Part shown: piece after piece, positions 1-9,828 of the stretch
Layout: every line of letters starts with the position of its first letter
Position numbering within the stretch: the stretch's first letter is position 1
From: Pseudomonadota bacterium
Lineage (GTDB): Bacteria > Pseudomonadota > Gammaproteobacteria > Steroidobacterales > Steroidobacteraceae
Length of the DNA: 24,072 nt
Assembly (NCBI GenBank): GCA_021850555.1
Contig: JAJZLX010000451.1
Location: 1 to 24,072 of the forward strand
Reading direction: 5' to 3'
Notes under the pieces: model-generated
What the model was told of the DNA's origin: nothing
Seen by the model: only the letters and a program-made list of their open reading frames with translations
Database searches by the model: none
Translations under genes and position numbers: made by a program

Positions 1-1
1 G

Positions 2-2929
2 CCTCGCGGGCAGCGGCGCATCGCCTTCGTCCTGACCAACTCCAACGCCAAGGCGGCCCAGATCGGCAATGCCGTGGGGCTCGACGCGCCGGCCTCGCTC
101 CTTGCGCTGCTGCGTGTCATGCGGCAATCCGGCTACCGGATCGAGGGCCTGCCGGAGAGCTCCGATGAGCTGATGCACGGGCTCATCGATCGCGGCTGTT
201 ACGACCTCGATCACCTGACGGCCGAGCAGTGTGGACGGGCCGCCGGCCGCGTGGACGCGCAACGCTATCGCAGCTGGTTCGAGCAGCTGCCGCGCGCGCT
301 GCGCGAGCGCATGTGCGCGCAATGGGGAGCGCCGCCGGGGGAGGCCTATGCGGTGCAGGGGCATCTGATCCTGACCGGCCTGACATTGGGAAATGCGCTG
401 GTGGCCATCCAGCCCCCGCGGGGCTTCGGGCTCGACCCGGACGCCATCTATCATCAGCCCGACCTGCCGCCGACCCATCACTACTACGCGTTCTACCGCT
501 GGTTGCGGGATGAGTGGGGCGCGCACGCCATCGTGCACGTTGGCAAGCACGGCACGCTCGAATGGCTGCCCGGGAAGGGGGTGGGCCTGTCGGAGAATTG
601 CTTTCCGGACGCACTGCTCGGGGAGCTGCCGCTGCTCTATCCCTTCATCATCAACGATCCGGGCGAGGGCGCGCAGGCCAAGCGCCGCGCCCACGCCGCG
701 ATCGTCGATCATTTGACGCCGCCGATGACGACGGCTGAGACCTATGGCGCCCTGGCGCAGCTCGCCCAGCTCGTCGACGAGTACTACCAGCTCGAGATGC
801 TCGATCCGACGAAGCTTCCGTTGCTGCAGAGGCAGATCTGGCAGCTGGTGAAGGAGTCACGCCTCGATCGGGACCTCAACGCCATCCGCGCGGACGACAA
901 CGAGGTGTGGGATGAAGGCTTCAACGAGCACGGCGTGCCGCTCAGCCTCGTCCGCATGGAGGGCGCGGATTTCGCGCACCTGATCGAGGACATCGACGGC
1001 TACCTGTGCGAGATCGGCGCGGCGCAGATCCGCGACGGACTGCATGTTCTCGGGGCGGCGCCGCAGGGCGCTCAGCTCACCGACATGCTCTGCTCGCTCA
1101 CCCGCCTGCCCAACCTCGGGGTCCTGAGCCTGCCGGGCGAGGTGGCCCGCTGCTTCGGCCTCGATTGGCAGGTGCTCCTCGAGGAGCGCGGCAGGCGCTT
1201 GCCGGCTTCGCCCGCCGGGCTGCAACGGTGCGCGGGCAGGACGCTGACGACGCGGGCGGACGCCATCGAGGCGATCGAGCAGTTGTGCCGCGCGTTGGTC
1301 GCCGAGCTGCAGAGGCGGGATTTCGCCGTCGACGCGGTGGCCGAGGCCGTGCAGTCCTGCCTGGGTGAGTCGCGGGAAGATCGCCTGGTGCGATCTTTCG
1401 GGACACGAAGCGTCGGCCTCGAAGCGGCGGATTCCGGGACGGGACGAGCAACCGGCGAACGACCCGCCGGGGACGGGGCGCCGCCCGGGGACGATTCCGG
1501 CGAGGCCCATGCGAACGCTGATCCGACGCGAGGCCTCGCCCGGGTGTTGGAGTTCGTCTGCCGAGATCTCGTGCCGAGGCTGCAACGCACCGGGGATGAG
1601 ATCGGCAATCTGCTGCGTGCGCTCGAGGGCCGCTATGTTCCGGCGGGCCCGAGCGGCGCACCGACCCGCGGCATGGCGCACATCCTGCCGACGGGGCGCA
1701 ATTTCTACTCCGTCGACCCGCGCAGCCTGCCCTCGCAGGTGGCGTGGCGCGTCGGCGAGCAGCTGGCCGCGGAGGTGCTGCGTCGTCACGTCAAGGAGAC
1801 GGGACGTTACCCGGAGAGCGTCAGCATCAGCATCTGGGGCACCAGCGCCATGCGTACGCACGGCGATGACGTGGCGGAGATTCTCGCGCTCCTCGGCGTG
1901 CGACCGCTCTGGCAGGCCGAGAGCCGCCGGCTGACGGGCATCGAGGTGATCGCGCTGGAGGCCCTCGGCCGGCCGCGCATCGATGTCACGACGCGAATCA
2001 GCGGCTTCTTCCGCGACGCATTCCCGCAGCTCATCGAGCTGATCGAGCGGGCCGTCGACACCGTGATCGGTCTCGATGAGCCGCCGGAGAGCAATTTCGT
2101 GCGCAAGCACTTCCTGGCGGAATGCGCCGCGAGGGTCGCCGCCGGTGAGGCTCGGGCCGAGGCCGCGCGCAGCGCGCGCTACAGAGTCTTCGGCTCCAAG
2201 CCCGGCAGCTACGGTGCGGGCATCCTGCCGCTCATCCAGGAGGGCAACTGGCAGGGCATCGAGGATCTCGCCGAGGCGTACCTCAATTGGGGCGGCTATG
2301 CGTACACGGCCGCCGAGGGCGGCGTGCAGGCGCGCGAGCCGCTCGAGGCCCGTCTGGCCGCGGTCGAGGTGGTGCTGCACAACCAGGACAACCGGGAGCA
2401 CGACATCTTCGACAGCGACGATTACCTGCAATTCCAGGGCGGGCTGATCGCCACCATCCGACACCTCTGCGGGCGCAAGCCGCGCCACTACTTCGGCGAT
2501 ACCCACAATCCCGAGCACGCGGCCGTTCGCGACTTGAAGGAGGAGGCGCTGCGCGTGTTCCGCTCACGCGTCGTCAACCCCAAGTGGCTCGAGAGCATCC
2601 GCCGGCACGGCTACAAGGGCGCGCTCGAGTGCGCCGCCACAGTCGATTATCTGTTCGGCTTCGATGCCACCGCCGAGGTGGTGGAGGACTGGATGTACGA
2701 GCAGACGGCGCAGAGCTATGCGCTCGATGAGCGGATGCGGGAGTTCCTCGAGGAGAGCAACCCCTGGGCGCTGAGCGCCATCGCCGGGCGGCTGCTCGAG
2801 GCGGCGCAGCGCGGGATGTGGGCCTCGCCCGAGCCGCAGACGCTCGATGCGCTGCGCGAGGCGTACCTTCGCAGCGAGACGGTGCTGGAGGCGCGCGGCG
2901 AGGCCGCCAACGGGGGAGGCAAGTCTTGA
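2..2929 (+). CDS. cobN: CobN-type cobaltochelatase large subunit, 3' part (5' end outside window)
   Basis: This is the C-terminal 975 residues of CobN, the porphyrin-binding large subunit of an ATP-dependent cobalt chelatase in cobalamin synthesis. The frame is open to the window edge. The first visible residues ([20 protein letters not shown]) are internal family sequence, so the GTG at 74 is not the start. Conserved blocks include [15 protein letters not shown] (about 536-580), [10 protein letters not shown] (about 1694-1723), [17 protein letters not shown] (about 1835-1885) and [20 protein letters not shown] (about 2384-2443). A poorly conserved Gly/Ala/Asp-rich stretch lies at about 1363-1530, between the middle and C-terminal blocks. 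CobN and the Mg-chelatase H subunit are homologous; the B12 gene context supports CobN. The stop overlaps the TTG start of the next gene, which encodes the matching ATPase, so the two are probably made together. Confidence 0.95.
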   Translation, partial: PRGQRRIAFVLTNSNAKAAQIGNAVGLDAPASLLALLRVMRQSGYRIEGLPESSDELMHGLIDRGCYDLDHLTAEQCGRAAGRVDAQRYRSWFEQLPRALRERMCAQWGAPPGEAYAVQGHLILTGLTLGNALVAIQPPRGFGLDPDAIYHQPDLPPTHHYYAFYRWLRDEWGAHAIVHVGKHGTLEWLPGKGVGLSENCFPDALLGELPLLYPFIINDPGEGAQAKRRAHAAIVDHLTPPMTTAETYGALAQLAQLVDEYYQLEMLDPTKLPLLQRQIWQLVKESRLDRDLNAIRADDNEVWDEGFNEHGVPLSLVRMEGADFAHLIEDIDGYLCEIGAAQIRDGLHVLGAAPQGAQLTDMLCSLTRLPNLGVLSLPGEVARCFGLDWQVLLEERGRRLPASPAGLQRCAGRTLTTRADAIEAIEQLCRALVAELQRRDFAVDAVAEAVQSCLGESREDRLVRSFGTRSVGLEAADSGTGRATGERPAGDGAPPGDDSGEAHANADPTRGLARVLEFVCRDLVPRLQRTGDEIGNLLRALEGRYVPAGPSGAPTRGMAHILPTGRNFYSVDPRSLPSQVAWRVGEQLAAEVLRRHVKETGRYPESVSISIWGTSAMRTHGDDVAEILALLGVRPLWQAESRRLTGIEVIALEALGRPRIDVTTRISGFFRDAFPQLIELIERAVDTVIGLDEPPESNFVRKHFLAECAARVAAGEARAEAARSARYRVFGSKPGSYGAGILPLIQEGNWQGIEDLAEAYLNWGGYAYTAAEGGVQAREPLEARLAAVEVVLHNQDNREHDIFDSDDYLQFQGGLIATIRHLCGRKPRHYFGDTHNPEHAAVRDLKEEALRVFRSRVVNPKWLESIRRHGYKGALECAATVDYLFGFDATAEVVEDWMYEQTAQSYALDERMREFLEESNPWALSAIAGRLLEAAQRGMWASPEPQTLDALREAYLRSETVLEARGEAANGGGKS
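2912..2928 (+). promoter_or_regulatory. Ribosome binding site deciding a TTG start
   Basis: A strong Shine-Dalgarno sequence, GGGGGAGG at 2912-2919, sits 6 bases before TTG at 2926-2928. The TTG shares bases with the cobN stop. The protein starting here (SEHPQPFPF, then the AAA+ fold) matches where the family begins, so this rare start codon is preferred. Confidence 0.75.
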
Positions 2930-4899
2930 GCGAGCATCCGCAGCCGTTTCCGTTCGCCGCCATCGTGGGGCAGGAGGCGCTCACGAGCGCGCTGCTGCTG
3001 TGCGCGGTCAACCCCGGTATCGGCGGTGTGCTGATCCGTGGCGACAAGGGCAGCGCCAAGAGCACCGCGGCGCGCGCGCTCACCGGAGTGCTCTCGCCCA
3101 TCGAGCGCATCGCCGGCTGCGCCTACAACTGCGAGCCGGGCAAAGCCGCCGAGCCGTGCGAGACGTGCCGGGCGGAAGCGCCCGCCGTGCAACTCTCGCC
3201 CGTGCCGTTCGTCAACCTGCCGCTCGGGGCCACCGAGGACCGCGTGCTCGGGAGCCTCGATTTCGAGCGTGCCCTCAAGGAGGGGCGCAGGAGCTTTCAA
3301 CCGGGCCTGCTGGCGGCGGCCCACCGGGGAATCCTCTACATCGACGAGGTGAATCTTCTGCCCGATCACCTGGTGGACGTGCTGCTCGATTCGGCCGCCA
3401 TGGGCGTCAACCGCGTGCAGCGCGAAGGACTCTCCGTCCAACACCCGACCCACATCGCGCTCATCGGCACCATGAACCCTGAGGAGGGGGAGATCCGGCC
3501 GCAGCTGCTCGACCGCTTCGGGATGATGGTGGAGGTCACCGCTCCCGAGGACGCGCGCGAGCGGACCGAGATCGTGCGGCGACGGCTGGCGTGGGAGAGA
3601 GAGCCGGAGTCGTTCAACCGGCAATGGGAGCCGCGGCAGCAGGCATTGCGCGCGCGCGTGACCCGCGCCCGCGAGCTGCTGCCGCAGGTGCGCATGGCCG
3701 AGGGGTTGCAGCTGCTCTCGAGCGAGTTGTGTTGCGCGCAGGGCGTGAGGAGCCTGCGGGCGGACCTCGTCATGGTCAAGGCGACCTGCGGGCTCGCGGC
3801 CCTCGCCGGTCGTACGGAGGTCGAGCCTCAGGACCTCGAGCAGGCGGCCCGCCTGGTGCTGCCGCATCGGCGCCGCCGCAAGCCTTTCGAGGCCCCGGGG
3901 CTCGACGAGCAGCGCCTGCAGGACACCCTGCGGCGGCCGGCTGCGCCCTCTGCTGCGCCCGGGAGCGCCGCTGCGCCTCCCCCGCGGACCGAGCCCGGCC
4001 GCGGGGAGTCCCCGGGGGATGAGGCTCCACCGCCGCTTAAGGCCGGGGCTGCTGAGCAGGTGTTTGCTCCGACGCGCGCCCCGGCGCCGCGCATCGACGT
4101 GAAGGACTCCCCGGCCGGGGGCGGTGTCGGCCGCCGCAGCCGCTCGCGCGCCTCGCCCCGGGGGCGCGAGGTCAGAGCCGTGCCCGATGAGCGGCCGACC
4201 GATCTGGCGCTCACGGCCACGTTGAGTCACGCGGCGCTGCGCAGCGGTGGCCAGGCGCGCGGCGCAGGTCAGCTCGAAGTGAGGCGGGAGGATCTGCATC
4301 AGAAGGTGAGGGCGGGCCGGCAGGGCAGCCTCATTCTCTTCGTCGTCGATGCCTCGGGCTCGATGGCGGGCCTGCGCCGCATGCAGATGGTCAAGGGAAC
4401 GGTCCTCGCCCTGTTGTCCGACGCGTACCAACAGCGCGACGAGGTGGGGGTCATTGCCTTCAGAGGCGCGGGCGCGCAGGTGCTGCTCGCTCCGACTCGC
4501 AGCGTCGAGACCGCGGAGCGCTCGCTTCGCGAGCTGCCTACCGGCGGGCGCACGCCGCTTGCGCACGCGCTCAAGACCGCTTTCGAGGTGCTCGAGCGCG
4601 CCGCGGGCTCCGGCCCCCAGCCGCTGCTGATCCTCTTGAGCGACGGCCGGGCCAACGTGCCGCTCGATCCGGGAGCGGATCCCTGGCAACAGTCGCTCGA
4701 GTGGGCCCGCTCGCTCGAGCGCAGCGGCTTCGCGGCCCTGGTGTTGGACACGGAGGCAGGCCCGGTCCGCCTGGGACGGGCGCCTGCGCTCGCGCAGGCG
4801 CTCGGAGCGCAGTGCCTGGGCCTGGACGGTTTCGACGCGCAGTCGCTGTCAATCACCATCCGGGCCCGCACGGCAGGCGGCAAGAGGGTACTGTCATGA
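2926..4899 (+). CDS. Fused ChlI/ChlD-type (BchI-BchD) chelatase ATPase, partner of CobN
   Basis: A 657-residue fusion of an AAA+ ATPase (ChlI/BchI type) and a von Willebrand A domain (ChlD/BchD type). It probably powers metal insertion by CobN in place of separate CobS and CobT. Walker A is GDKGSAKST at residues 39-47 and Walker B is [11 protein letters not shown] at 135-145. A four-cysteine insert typical of bacterial BchI lies between them (GCAYNC, then CETC). A Pro/Ala/Arg-rich linker at about 330-450 leads to the VWA domain, whose metal-ion site begins with DASGS at 475-479. I chose the TTG at 2926: it lies 6 bases after a strong GGGGGAGG (2912-2919) and overlaps the cobN stop as TTGA. 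In-frame starts further upstream would run deep into cobN. The domain calls are firm; the pairing with CobN is inferred from operon position. Confidence 0.92.
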   Translation: MSEHPQPFPFAAIVGQEALTSALLLCAVNPGIGGVLIRGDKGSAKSTAARALTGVLSPIERIAGCAYNCEPGKAAEPCETCRAEAPAVQLSPVPFVNLPLGATEDRVLGSLDFERALKEGRRSFQPGLLAAAHRGILYIDEVNLLPDHLVDVLLDSAAMGVNRVQREGLSVQHPTHIALIGTMNPEEGEIRPQLLDRFGMMVEVTAPEDARERTEIVRRRLAWEREPESFNRQWEPRQQALRARVTRARELLPQVRMAEGLQLLSSELCCAQGVRSLRADLVMVKATCGLAALAGRTEVEPQDLEQAARLVLPHRRRRKPFEAPGLDEQRLQDTLRRPAAPSAAPGSAAAPPPRTEPGRGESPGDEAPPPLKAGAAEQVFAPTRAPAPRIDVKDSPAGGGVGRRSRSRASPRGREVRAVPDERPTDLALTATLSHAALRSGGQARGAGQLEVRREDLHQKVRAGRQGSLILFVVDASGSMAGLRRMQMVKGTVLALLSDAYQQRDEVGVIAFRGAGAQVLLAPTRSVETAERSLRELPTGGRTPLAHALKTAFEVLERAAGSGPQPLLILLSDGRANVPLDPGADPWQQSLEWARSLERSGFAALVLDTEAGPVRLGRAPALAQALGAQCLGLDGFDAQSLSITIRARTAGGKRVLS

Positions 4900-5579
4900 T
4901 GGTTTGTGTCGGCGCCGGCCCCGGCGATCTCGGGTTGCTGACGCAGCGCGGAGCCGATCTGGTGCGCACGGCGGACGTGGTGGCGGGCTTTGATGCGGTG
5001 GTCAACCTGGTGCGGCCCTTGATCAGGCCCGAGGCGCGTGTCCTCACCATGGGATATCGCGACCAGGTGTCAAAGCTCGACGAGGTGGCCGGCGCTCATC
5101 GCGGCGGCGCGCGCTGCGTCGTAGTGTTCATGGGAGACATCCACTTCAGCGGTTTTCAGTTCCTCGAGCGGGTCGAGCGCGCCTGCGGCCAGCCGGTCGA
5201 GACCGTACCGGGCATCTCCTCCGCTCAGGTGCTCGCCTCCCGCGGCCGGGTGTGCTTCGACGAGACCACCTTCGTCACTTTCCATCGCCGCGGCGATTTG
5301 CAGCCGTTCAAGCGTCATCTGGTGCGCGCGCTGCAGGACGACCGCAATGCCATCGTCATCCCGCGGCCCTGGGATTTCATGCCCAAGGACGTGTGCGCGT
5401 ACCTGCTGATGCACGGCTTAAGCGGCGATCTTCCCGTGGAGGTGTGGGAAAATCTCACCAGCCGGGAGGCGCAATGGAGTGGCACGCTGGCCGGCTGCAC
5501 GCGGGATTTCAGCGACATGAGCATCATGCTCATTCGCACTGTGCGGCCGATGCCGAGCCAGATCGAGCCGGCGGGCTGA
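4896..5579 (+). CDS. cbiE: Cobalt-precorrin-7 C5-methyltransferase (CbiE), divergent form
   Basis: A 227-residue SAM-dependent tetrapyrrole methylase, best matched to CbiE, which methylates C5 of the corrin ring. The N-terminal glycine loop is GAGPGDLG at residues 6-13. The SAM/substrate motif VPGISSAQ is at 104-111, and the CbiE-type C-terminal signature [16 protein letters not shown] is at 183-198. Two family motifs are altered: the usual S-G-D-P reads M-G-D-I (79-82), and the usual S-H-G-R region reads TFHRRGD (128-134). The ATG at 4896 overlaps the previous stop as ATGA; a second ATG follows at once. The gene encodes only the E part; no CbiT (C15 methylation and decarboxylation) is fused to it or adjacent. 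Membership in the tetrapyrrole methylase family is certain; the CbiE assignment is likely. Confidence 0.82.
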   Translation: MMVCVGAGPGDLGLLTQRGADLVRTADVVAGFDAVVNLVRPLIRPEARVLTMGYRDQVSKLDEVAGAHRGGARCVVVFMGDIHFSGFQFLERVERACGQPVETVPGISSAQVLASRGRVCFDETTFVTFHRRGDLQPFKRHLVRALQDDRNAIVIPRPWDFMPKDVCAYLLMHGLSGDLPVEVWENLTSREAQWSGTLAGCTRDFSDMSIMLIRTVRPMPSQIEPAG

Positions 5580-5589
5580 CTGCGGCTGC

Positions 5590-7152
5590 ATGAGCACGCA
5601 GGATTACAGCATCGTCGTCGCCGCCCACGGCAGCCGCGATCCGCGAGCCATCGAGGAGGTGGAGACCCTCGTGGCGTTGATGAAGGCGCGCTCGCCCGAG
5701 CGCACCATCACTTACGGCTACCTGGAGTTCGCCCGTCCGACGCTCGCGGAGGGGGTGCGGTCGGCCATCCAGGCGGGAGCCCGCCCGATCGTGATGTTGC
5801 CCGCGCTGCTGTTTGCCGCCACGCACGCCAAGAACGACATGCCGGGCGAGCTGGCGCTGCTGAAGAGGGAGTATCCGGGGGTCGATTTCCACTTCGGCGC
5901 GCCGGTGGATCTGCATCCGGCTTTCCTGCGCCTCGCCCAGCAGCGCATCATCGAAGCCGAGGCGGGTGCCGGCCGGATGATCAAGCGCGCAGAGGCGTGT
6001 CTCGTGGTGGTCGGCCGCGGCACGTCCGATCCTGACGCCAACTCCGAGGTGTGCAAGCTCGCTCGCATGCTGCACGAGGGGCTGGGTTTCGGTCATTCAT
6101 ACGTGTGTTACGCGGGCACCGCGGAACCGGGCATCAGAGAAGGCTTGCGCAGTGCCGCCCGTCTCGGTTGCGCGCGCATCGTGGTGTTTCCCTACTTCCT
6201 GTTCGACGGCCTGCTCGTGAAACGCATCTACGCGGCGGCGGACGAGCTCGCCGGGCGCCATCCCGGGGTCGAGGTCCTCAAGGCGGGCTATCTCGGACCG
6301 CACGAGGATGTGGCGGAAGTCTTTCTCGAGCGCGCCCGGGAGGGACTGGAGGGCCGCGCGGCGATGAACTGCTCGCTGTGCAAGTATCGGGTGCAGATCG
6401 TCGGCTTCGAGGAGCAGGTCGGTCAGGCGCAGCGTCCCCATCATCTGGCCGCGCGCGCCCGGCCGACGGAGCCGGCGGTGATGCCTCGCGGCTCCGCAGC
6501 CCGCGGACCTTACGAGCCCCATCCCATCGAGGCCGAGAGCTTCAGGATCATCGAGGCGGGCCGCGACTGGTCGGGTTGGGCCGACGGTGAGCGGCGGGTG
6601 GCGCAGCGCCTGGTGCATACCAGCGGCGATCTCGACATCGTCGATGACCTGTATTTCTCGCCCGGAGCGGTAGAGGCGGGTGTGCGTGCGCTGCTGCGCT
6701 GCCGCCGCGTCGTAACGGACGTGACCATGGTCTCGAGCGGCCTGAAGCGCAGTCTCCTCGATCGATTGGAGCTCGCGGTCTGGTGCGGCGTTCACGACAG
6801 GGAAACGCAGCTGTTGGCCGAGAACACCGGCCTCACGCGCTCCGCGGCGGGCATCCGCCGCGCGTGGGAGCGGTGGGGCAACGAGATCGTCCTCGCGATC
6901 GGCGATGCGCCGACCGCGGTGATGGAGGCCGTGCGCCTGGTGCGCGAGCAGGGCTGGCGACCGCAGCTGATCGTGGGGCTACCGGTGGGTTTCGTCGGCA
7001 CCCGCGAATGCAAGGAAGCCTTGCGCAAGTGTCTGCAGGTGCCCCGGATCACCAATCTCGGCACGCGCGGCGGCTCGCCCTGGGCGGCGAGTGTCATCAA
7101 TGCCCTGCTCATCGCGGCGGTCGATCATCTGGCGGGAGCGCGGACGCCGTGA
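5590..7152 (+). CDS. cbiX-cbiC: CbiX-CbiC fusion: sirohydrochlorin cobaltochelatase / cobalt-precorrin-8 methylmutase
   Basis: A 520-residue bifunctional protein. Residues 1 to about 268 are long-form CbiX, which inserts Co2+ into sirohydrochlorin at the start of the early-cobalt route. It shows AAHGSRD with H13, a second histidine in ATHAKNDMP (H79), an internal second repeat starting near [13 protein letters not shown], and the Cys motif MNCSLCKYR at 259-267. After a linker of about 40 residues, positions from about 307 to the end are CbiC/CobH precorrin isomerase, which moves a methyl group from C11 to C12. It has the catalytic-type histidine in LVHTSGDLD (H343) and the C-terminal block [19 protein letters not shown]. 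The ATG is 10 bases after the cbiE stop. The fusion joins an early and a late step of the pathway. There is no sign of a frameshift; one frame covers both domains. Confidence 0.93.
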   Translation: MSTQDYSIVVAAHGSRDPRAIEEVETLVALMKARSPERTITYGYLEFARPTLAEGVRSAIQAGARPIVMLPALLFAATHAKNDMPGELALLKREYPGVDFHFGAPVDLHPAFLRLAQQRIIEAEAGAGRMIKRAEACLVVVGRGTSDPDANSEVCKLARMLHEGLGFGHSYVCYAGTAEPGIREGLRSAARLGCARIVVFPYFLFDGLLVKRIYAAADELAGRHPGVEVLKAGYLGPHEDVAEVFLERAREGLEGRAAMNCSLCKYRVQIVGFEEQVGQAQRPHHLAARARPTEPAVMPRGSAARGPYEPHPIEAESFRIIEAGRDWSGWADGERRVAQRLVHTSGDLDIVDDLYFSPGAVEAGVRALLRCRRVVTDVTMVSSGLKRSLLDRLELAVWCGVHDRETQLLAENTGLTRSAAGIRRAWERWGNEIVLAIGDAPTAVMEAVRLVREQGWRPQLIVGLPVGFVGTRECKEALRKCLQVPRITNLGTRGGSPWAASVINALLIAAVDHLAGARTP

Positions 7153-8282
7153 GTGCCAGGGCCGGGCGCATCCCCTTCGACCTCGGTGTGCGGGCGCAGA
7201 ACGGCATGCGCCGCGGCCGCACGACCGGCGCTTGCGCGACGGCCGCCGTGAAGGCTGCGCTGTTGTTGCTGGTGCACGGGCAAAGGGCCGAGGAGGTCGA
7301 GATCGGCCTGCCGGACCCGCGCTACAGCCTGAAGGTGCCGATCCGCGCGGTGTACAGGCTCGATGACGGCGCGGCGCGCGCCGAGGTCGTCAAGGAAGCC
7401 GGCGACGATCCGGACTGCACCGACGGGGCCACGATCTTCGCCTCGGTCCGCGGCAACGGGCTCGGCGAGGTGCGCTTCCTCGCCGGTCCCGGGGTGGGTA
7501 CCGTCACCCAGCCCGGTATCCGCATCCCGGTCGGCGAGCCGGCCATCAACCCAGTGCCGAGACAGATGATGCGCGAGGCCGTGGACGAGGTGCTGGAGGG
7601 CGCCGGGACCGGGTTCGACCTCACCATCGGCTGCGAGGGCGGCGAGGCTCTGGCGCGCAAGACTTTCAACCCCCGGCTCGGCATCGTCGGCGGCATTTCC
7701 ATCCTCGGCACCAGCGGACTCGTCGAGCCCATGTCACTTTCCGCCTACATGGCCTCCATCGAGGTTTATATCCGCGTCGCGCTTGCCGAGGCAGAGGAGG
7801 TGGCCTTCGCGCCCGGCAAGATCGGCACGGCGTTCGCGCGCTCGACCCTGAAACTGCCACCGAAGCGTATCGTGTCCATCTCGAACTTCATCGGCTTTGC
7901 GCTCGAGTGCGCCGAGCGCGAGCTCGCCGGGCGGAGCCTGAGGCTGCCGGTGCTGTGGCTCGTCGGCCATCCCGGCAAGCTTGCCAAGCCGCTCGCGGGG
8001 GACTGGGACACTCACTCGAGCAGAAGCGCCATGGCCATGCGCGCCGTGGCGCAGGTCGCCGCCGAGTGCGGGTTCACGCCGCGGGAGACCGCGGCCATCG
8101 AGCGCTCCAACACGGTGGAGGCGGTGCTGGAGTCGCTTCGGGATCATCCGCGCGCCCGGGAATTCTGGTGCGAGGTGGAGCGGCGCATCGGCGTGCTGAT
8201 GCGCTCACGGCTGACGCGGGTGGAACGGGTCGAGGCGCGTCTTTTCGGTTTGAACGGTGTGGCGTTGGGGCAGGCGGGATGA
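7149..8282 (+). CDS. cbiD: Cobalt-precorrin-5B C1-methyltransferase (CbiD)
   Basis: A 377-residue CbiD, close to the usual length. It methylates C1 using SAM in the early-cobalt pathway and is a marker gene of that route. The N-terminal signature [13 protein letters not shown] is at residues 21-33. Further conserved stretches are [28 protein letters not shown] and [16 protein letters not shown] chose the GTG at 7149, which overlaps the stop of the upstream gene as GTGA and places the signature at the usual distance from the N terminus. An open frame continues upstream but only inside the cbiX-cbiC coding region. Confidence 0.94.
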   Translation: MSARAGRIPFDLGVRAQNGMRRGRTTGACATAAVKAALLLLVHGQRAEEVEIGLPDPRYSLKVPIRAVYRLDDGAARAEVVKEAGDDPDCTDGATIFASVRGNGLGEVRFLAGPGVGTVTQPGIRIPVGEPAINPVPRQMMREAVDEVLEGAGTGFDLTIGCEGGEALARKTFNPRLGIVGGISILGTSGLVEPMSLSAYMASIEVYIRVALAEAEEVAFAPGKIGTAFARSTLKLPPKRIVSISNFIGFALECAERELAGRSLRLPVLWLVGHPGKLAKPLAGDWDTHSSRSAMAMRAVAQVAAECGFTPRETAAIERSNTVEAVLESLRDHPRAREFWCEVERRIGVLMRSRLTRVERVEARLFGLNGVALGQAG

Positions 8283-9010
8283 GGGTGGGAGAGTTCTTCG
8301 GTGTCGGGGTGGGGCCGGGGCCCGCGGGATTCCTGCCCGTGGCGGCGCTCGAGGCGCTGCGCAGGGCCGAGGTGATCTATCTGCCGCGCGCCCGCTCCTC
8401 GCAGCGCTCCGTGGCGGGTCAGTGCCTTGCCGGCCTCGACATACCCGCATCGAGGCTGCGCGAGATCGAGTTCGAGATGGATCCCGACCGCGCTGTGTTG
8501 CGGGCACATTACGGCGCGCTGGCGCGCGACATTGCGGCCGAGCTCCTCGCCGGCCGCCATGTCGCGTATCTCACCATTGGCGACCCGATGACCTTCTCCA
8601 CGTACGGCTACATTCTTGCGGCGCTGCGCGAGTGTCTGCCCGAGGCGAAGACCCGCACCTTCCCCGGGATCACCAGTTTCGCGGCGGCGGCGGCGGCCCT
8701 CGACTGGCCGCTCGGGGAGGGCAAGGAGCGCATCCTGGTGCTGCCCTGTCCCGAGGACGCGGACTCGCTTCGGCGGGAAATCGAGAGCCACGACGTCGTG
8801 GTGTTGATGAAGATCGGCGCCCGCCTGCTCTGGGTAATCGCGCTGCTCGAGGAGTTGGGAATCGCGGGTCAGTGCGCGCTCGCGGCCCGGATCGGCCTGC
8901 CCGGCGAGGTGCTGTGCGCGGACTTGAGCGATTTCGACGGCCCGCCGCAGAGCGGCTATCTTTCCACGATGTTGATCCGCCGGCGGGCGCGGGAGCGACG
9001 GCACACATGA
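8279..9010 (+). CDS. cbiL: Precorrin-2 / cobalt-precorrin-2 C20-methyltransferase (CbiL/CobI)
   Basis: A 243-residue SAM-dependent methylase that adds the C20 methyl group, the first methylation after (cobalt-)precorrin-2. The N terminus GVGVGPGPAGFLPVAALEAL carries the glycine loop and the long first helix of the family. GDPMTFSTYGY at residues 101-111 is the CbiL form of the GDP motif, and FPGITSFAAAAAAL follows. The ATG at 8279 overlaps the cbiD stop (ATGA). An upstream extension of the same frame lies within cbiD and is not supported. Whether the natural substrate carries cobalt depends on which chelatase acts first; CbiX in the same operon favours the cobalt form. Confidence 0.93.
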   Translation: MRVGEFFGVGVGPGPAGFLPVAALEALRRAEVIYLPRARSSQRSVAGQCLAGLDIPASRLREIEFEMDPDRAVLRAHYGALARDIAAELLAGRHVAYLTIGDPMTFSTYGYILAALRECLPEAKTRTFPGITSFAAAAAALDWPLGEGKERILVLPCPEDADSLRREIESHDVVVLMKIGARLLWVIALLEELGIAGQCALAARIGLPGEVLCADLSDFDGPPQSGYLSTMLIRRRARERRHT

Positions 9011-9828
9011 AGGTGTTTTTCATCGGCGCCGGTCCCGGCGCCCCCGACCTCATCACCGTGCGTGGCGCGAGGATCCTCGAGCGCGTATCCATGGTGATGT
9101 ACGCCGGCTCGCTCGTCCCGCGGGAGGTCCTGTGCCATTGCCGCGCCGAGGCCGAGATCATCGACACGGCCTCCCTCGACCTCGATCAGCAGGAGGCCTG
9201 CTACCGGCGGGCCCAGGCCGCGGGCCTGGATGTGGCGCGGCTGCATTCGGGGGATCCGGCCATCTACGGCGCCACCGCCGAGCAGATGCGCCGCCTGGAG
9301 AGGCTGGGAATCGATTACGAGGTGGTGCCCGGTGTGTCCTCGTTCACCGCGGCGGCGGCCGCGCTCGCCAGCGAGCTCACCAAGCCGGAGGTATCGCAGA
9401 CGGTGATTCTGACACGGGTGTCGGGGCGGGCTTCGGCCGTGCCCGAGCGCGAGCGGCTGGCCGAGCTGGCCAGATCGGGCGCGACGCTGTGCGTTTTTCT
9501 CTCCGGCCCGCACCTGAAGCGCATCGTGGGCGAGATCAGCCCGCACTATCCGCCCGACACCCCGGTGGCCCTCGTGCACCGGGCGAGTTGGCCGGATGAG
9601 CGCTCCCATCGCAGCACGCTCGGGCGTCTGCTGCGCGAGATCAGGCTGCGGGACTGGCGGCTCACCACGCTCCTGCTGGTCGGCGGGGCCTTGAGCCGCG
9701 AGCCGGCGCTCGAGTCGCGCCTGTACGCGCCCGAATACCCGCACATATTCCGGTCCGCTCGCCCAAAGGCGAAACGCGCCGGACGGCGGACGGCGGACGT
9801 GCGCAGGCCGGCCGGAGCCGACTCATGA
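9007..9828 (+). CDS. cbiF: Cobalt-precorrin-4 C11-methyltransferase (CbiF/CobM)
   Basis: A 273-residue tetrapyrrole methylase of the CbiF/CobM type, which methylates C11. Motifs are FFIGAGPGAPDLITVRGARI at the N terminus, HSGDPAIYGA (GDP at residues 82-84) and VPGVSSFTAAAAAL, followed by the CbiF-typical SQTVILTRVSGRA. The last 25 or so residues are Arg/Ala-rich and extend beyond the usual end of the family; they probably form a disordered tail. The ATG at 9007 overlaps the cbiL stop, and the stop overlaps the cbiG start, both as ATGA. Confidence 0.94.
   Translation: MKVFFIGAGPGAPDLITVRGARILERVSMVMYAGSLVPREVLCHCRAEAEIIDTASLDLDQQEACYRRAQAAGLDVARLHSGDPAIYGATAEQMRRLERLGIDYEVVPGVSSFTAAAAALASELTKPEVSQTVILTRVSGRASAVPERERLAELARSGATLCVFLSGPHLKRIVGEISPHYPPDTPVALVHRASWPDERSHRSTLGRLLREIRLRDWRLTTLLLVGGALSREPALESRLYAPEYPHIFRSARPKAKRAGRRTADVRRPAGADS

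Noticed and set aside
857..2518. A 553-codon open frame on the minus strand opposite cobN
   Set aside because: It lies wholly opposite a conserved gene, shows no recognisable domain, and long antisense frames are expected at this GC content.
2716..4689. A 657-codon minus-strand open frame opposite the ChlI-ChlD fusion
   Set aside because: Composition is Arg/Ala/His-rich with no motif; the plus-strand frame has clear Walker and VWA motifs.
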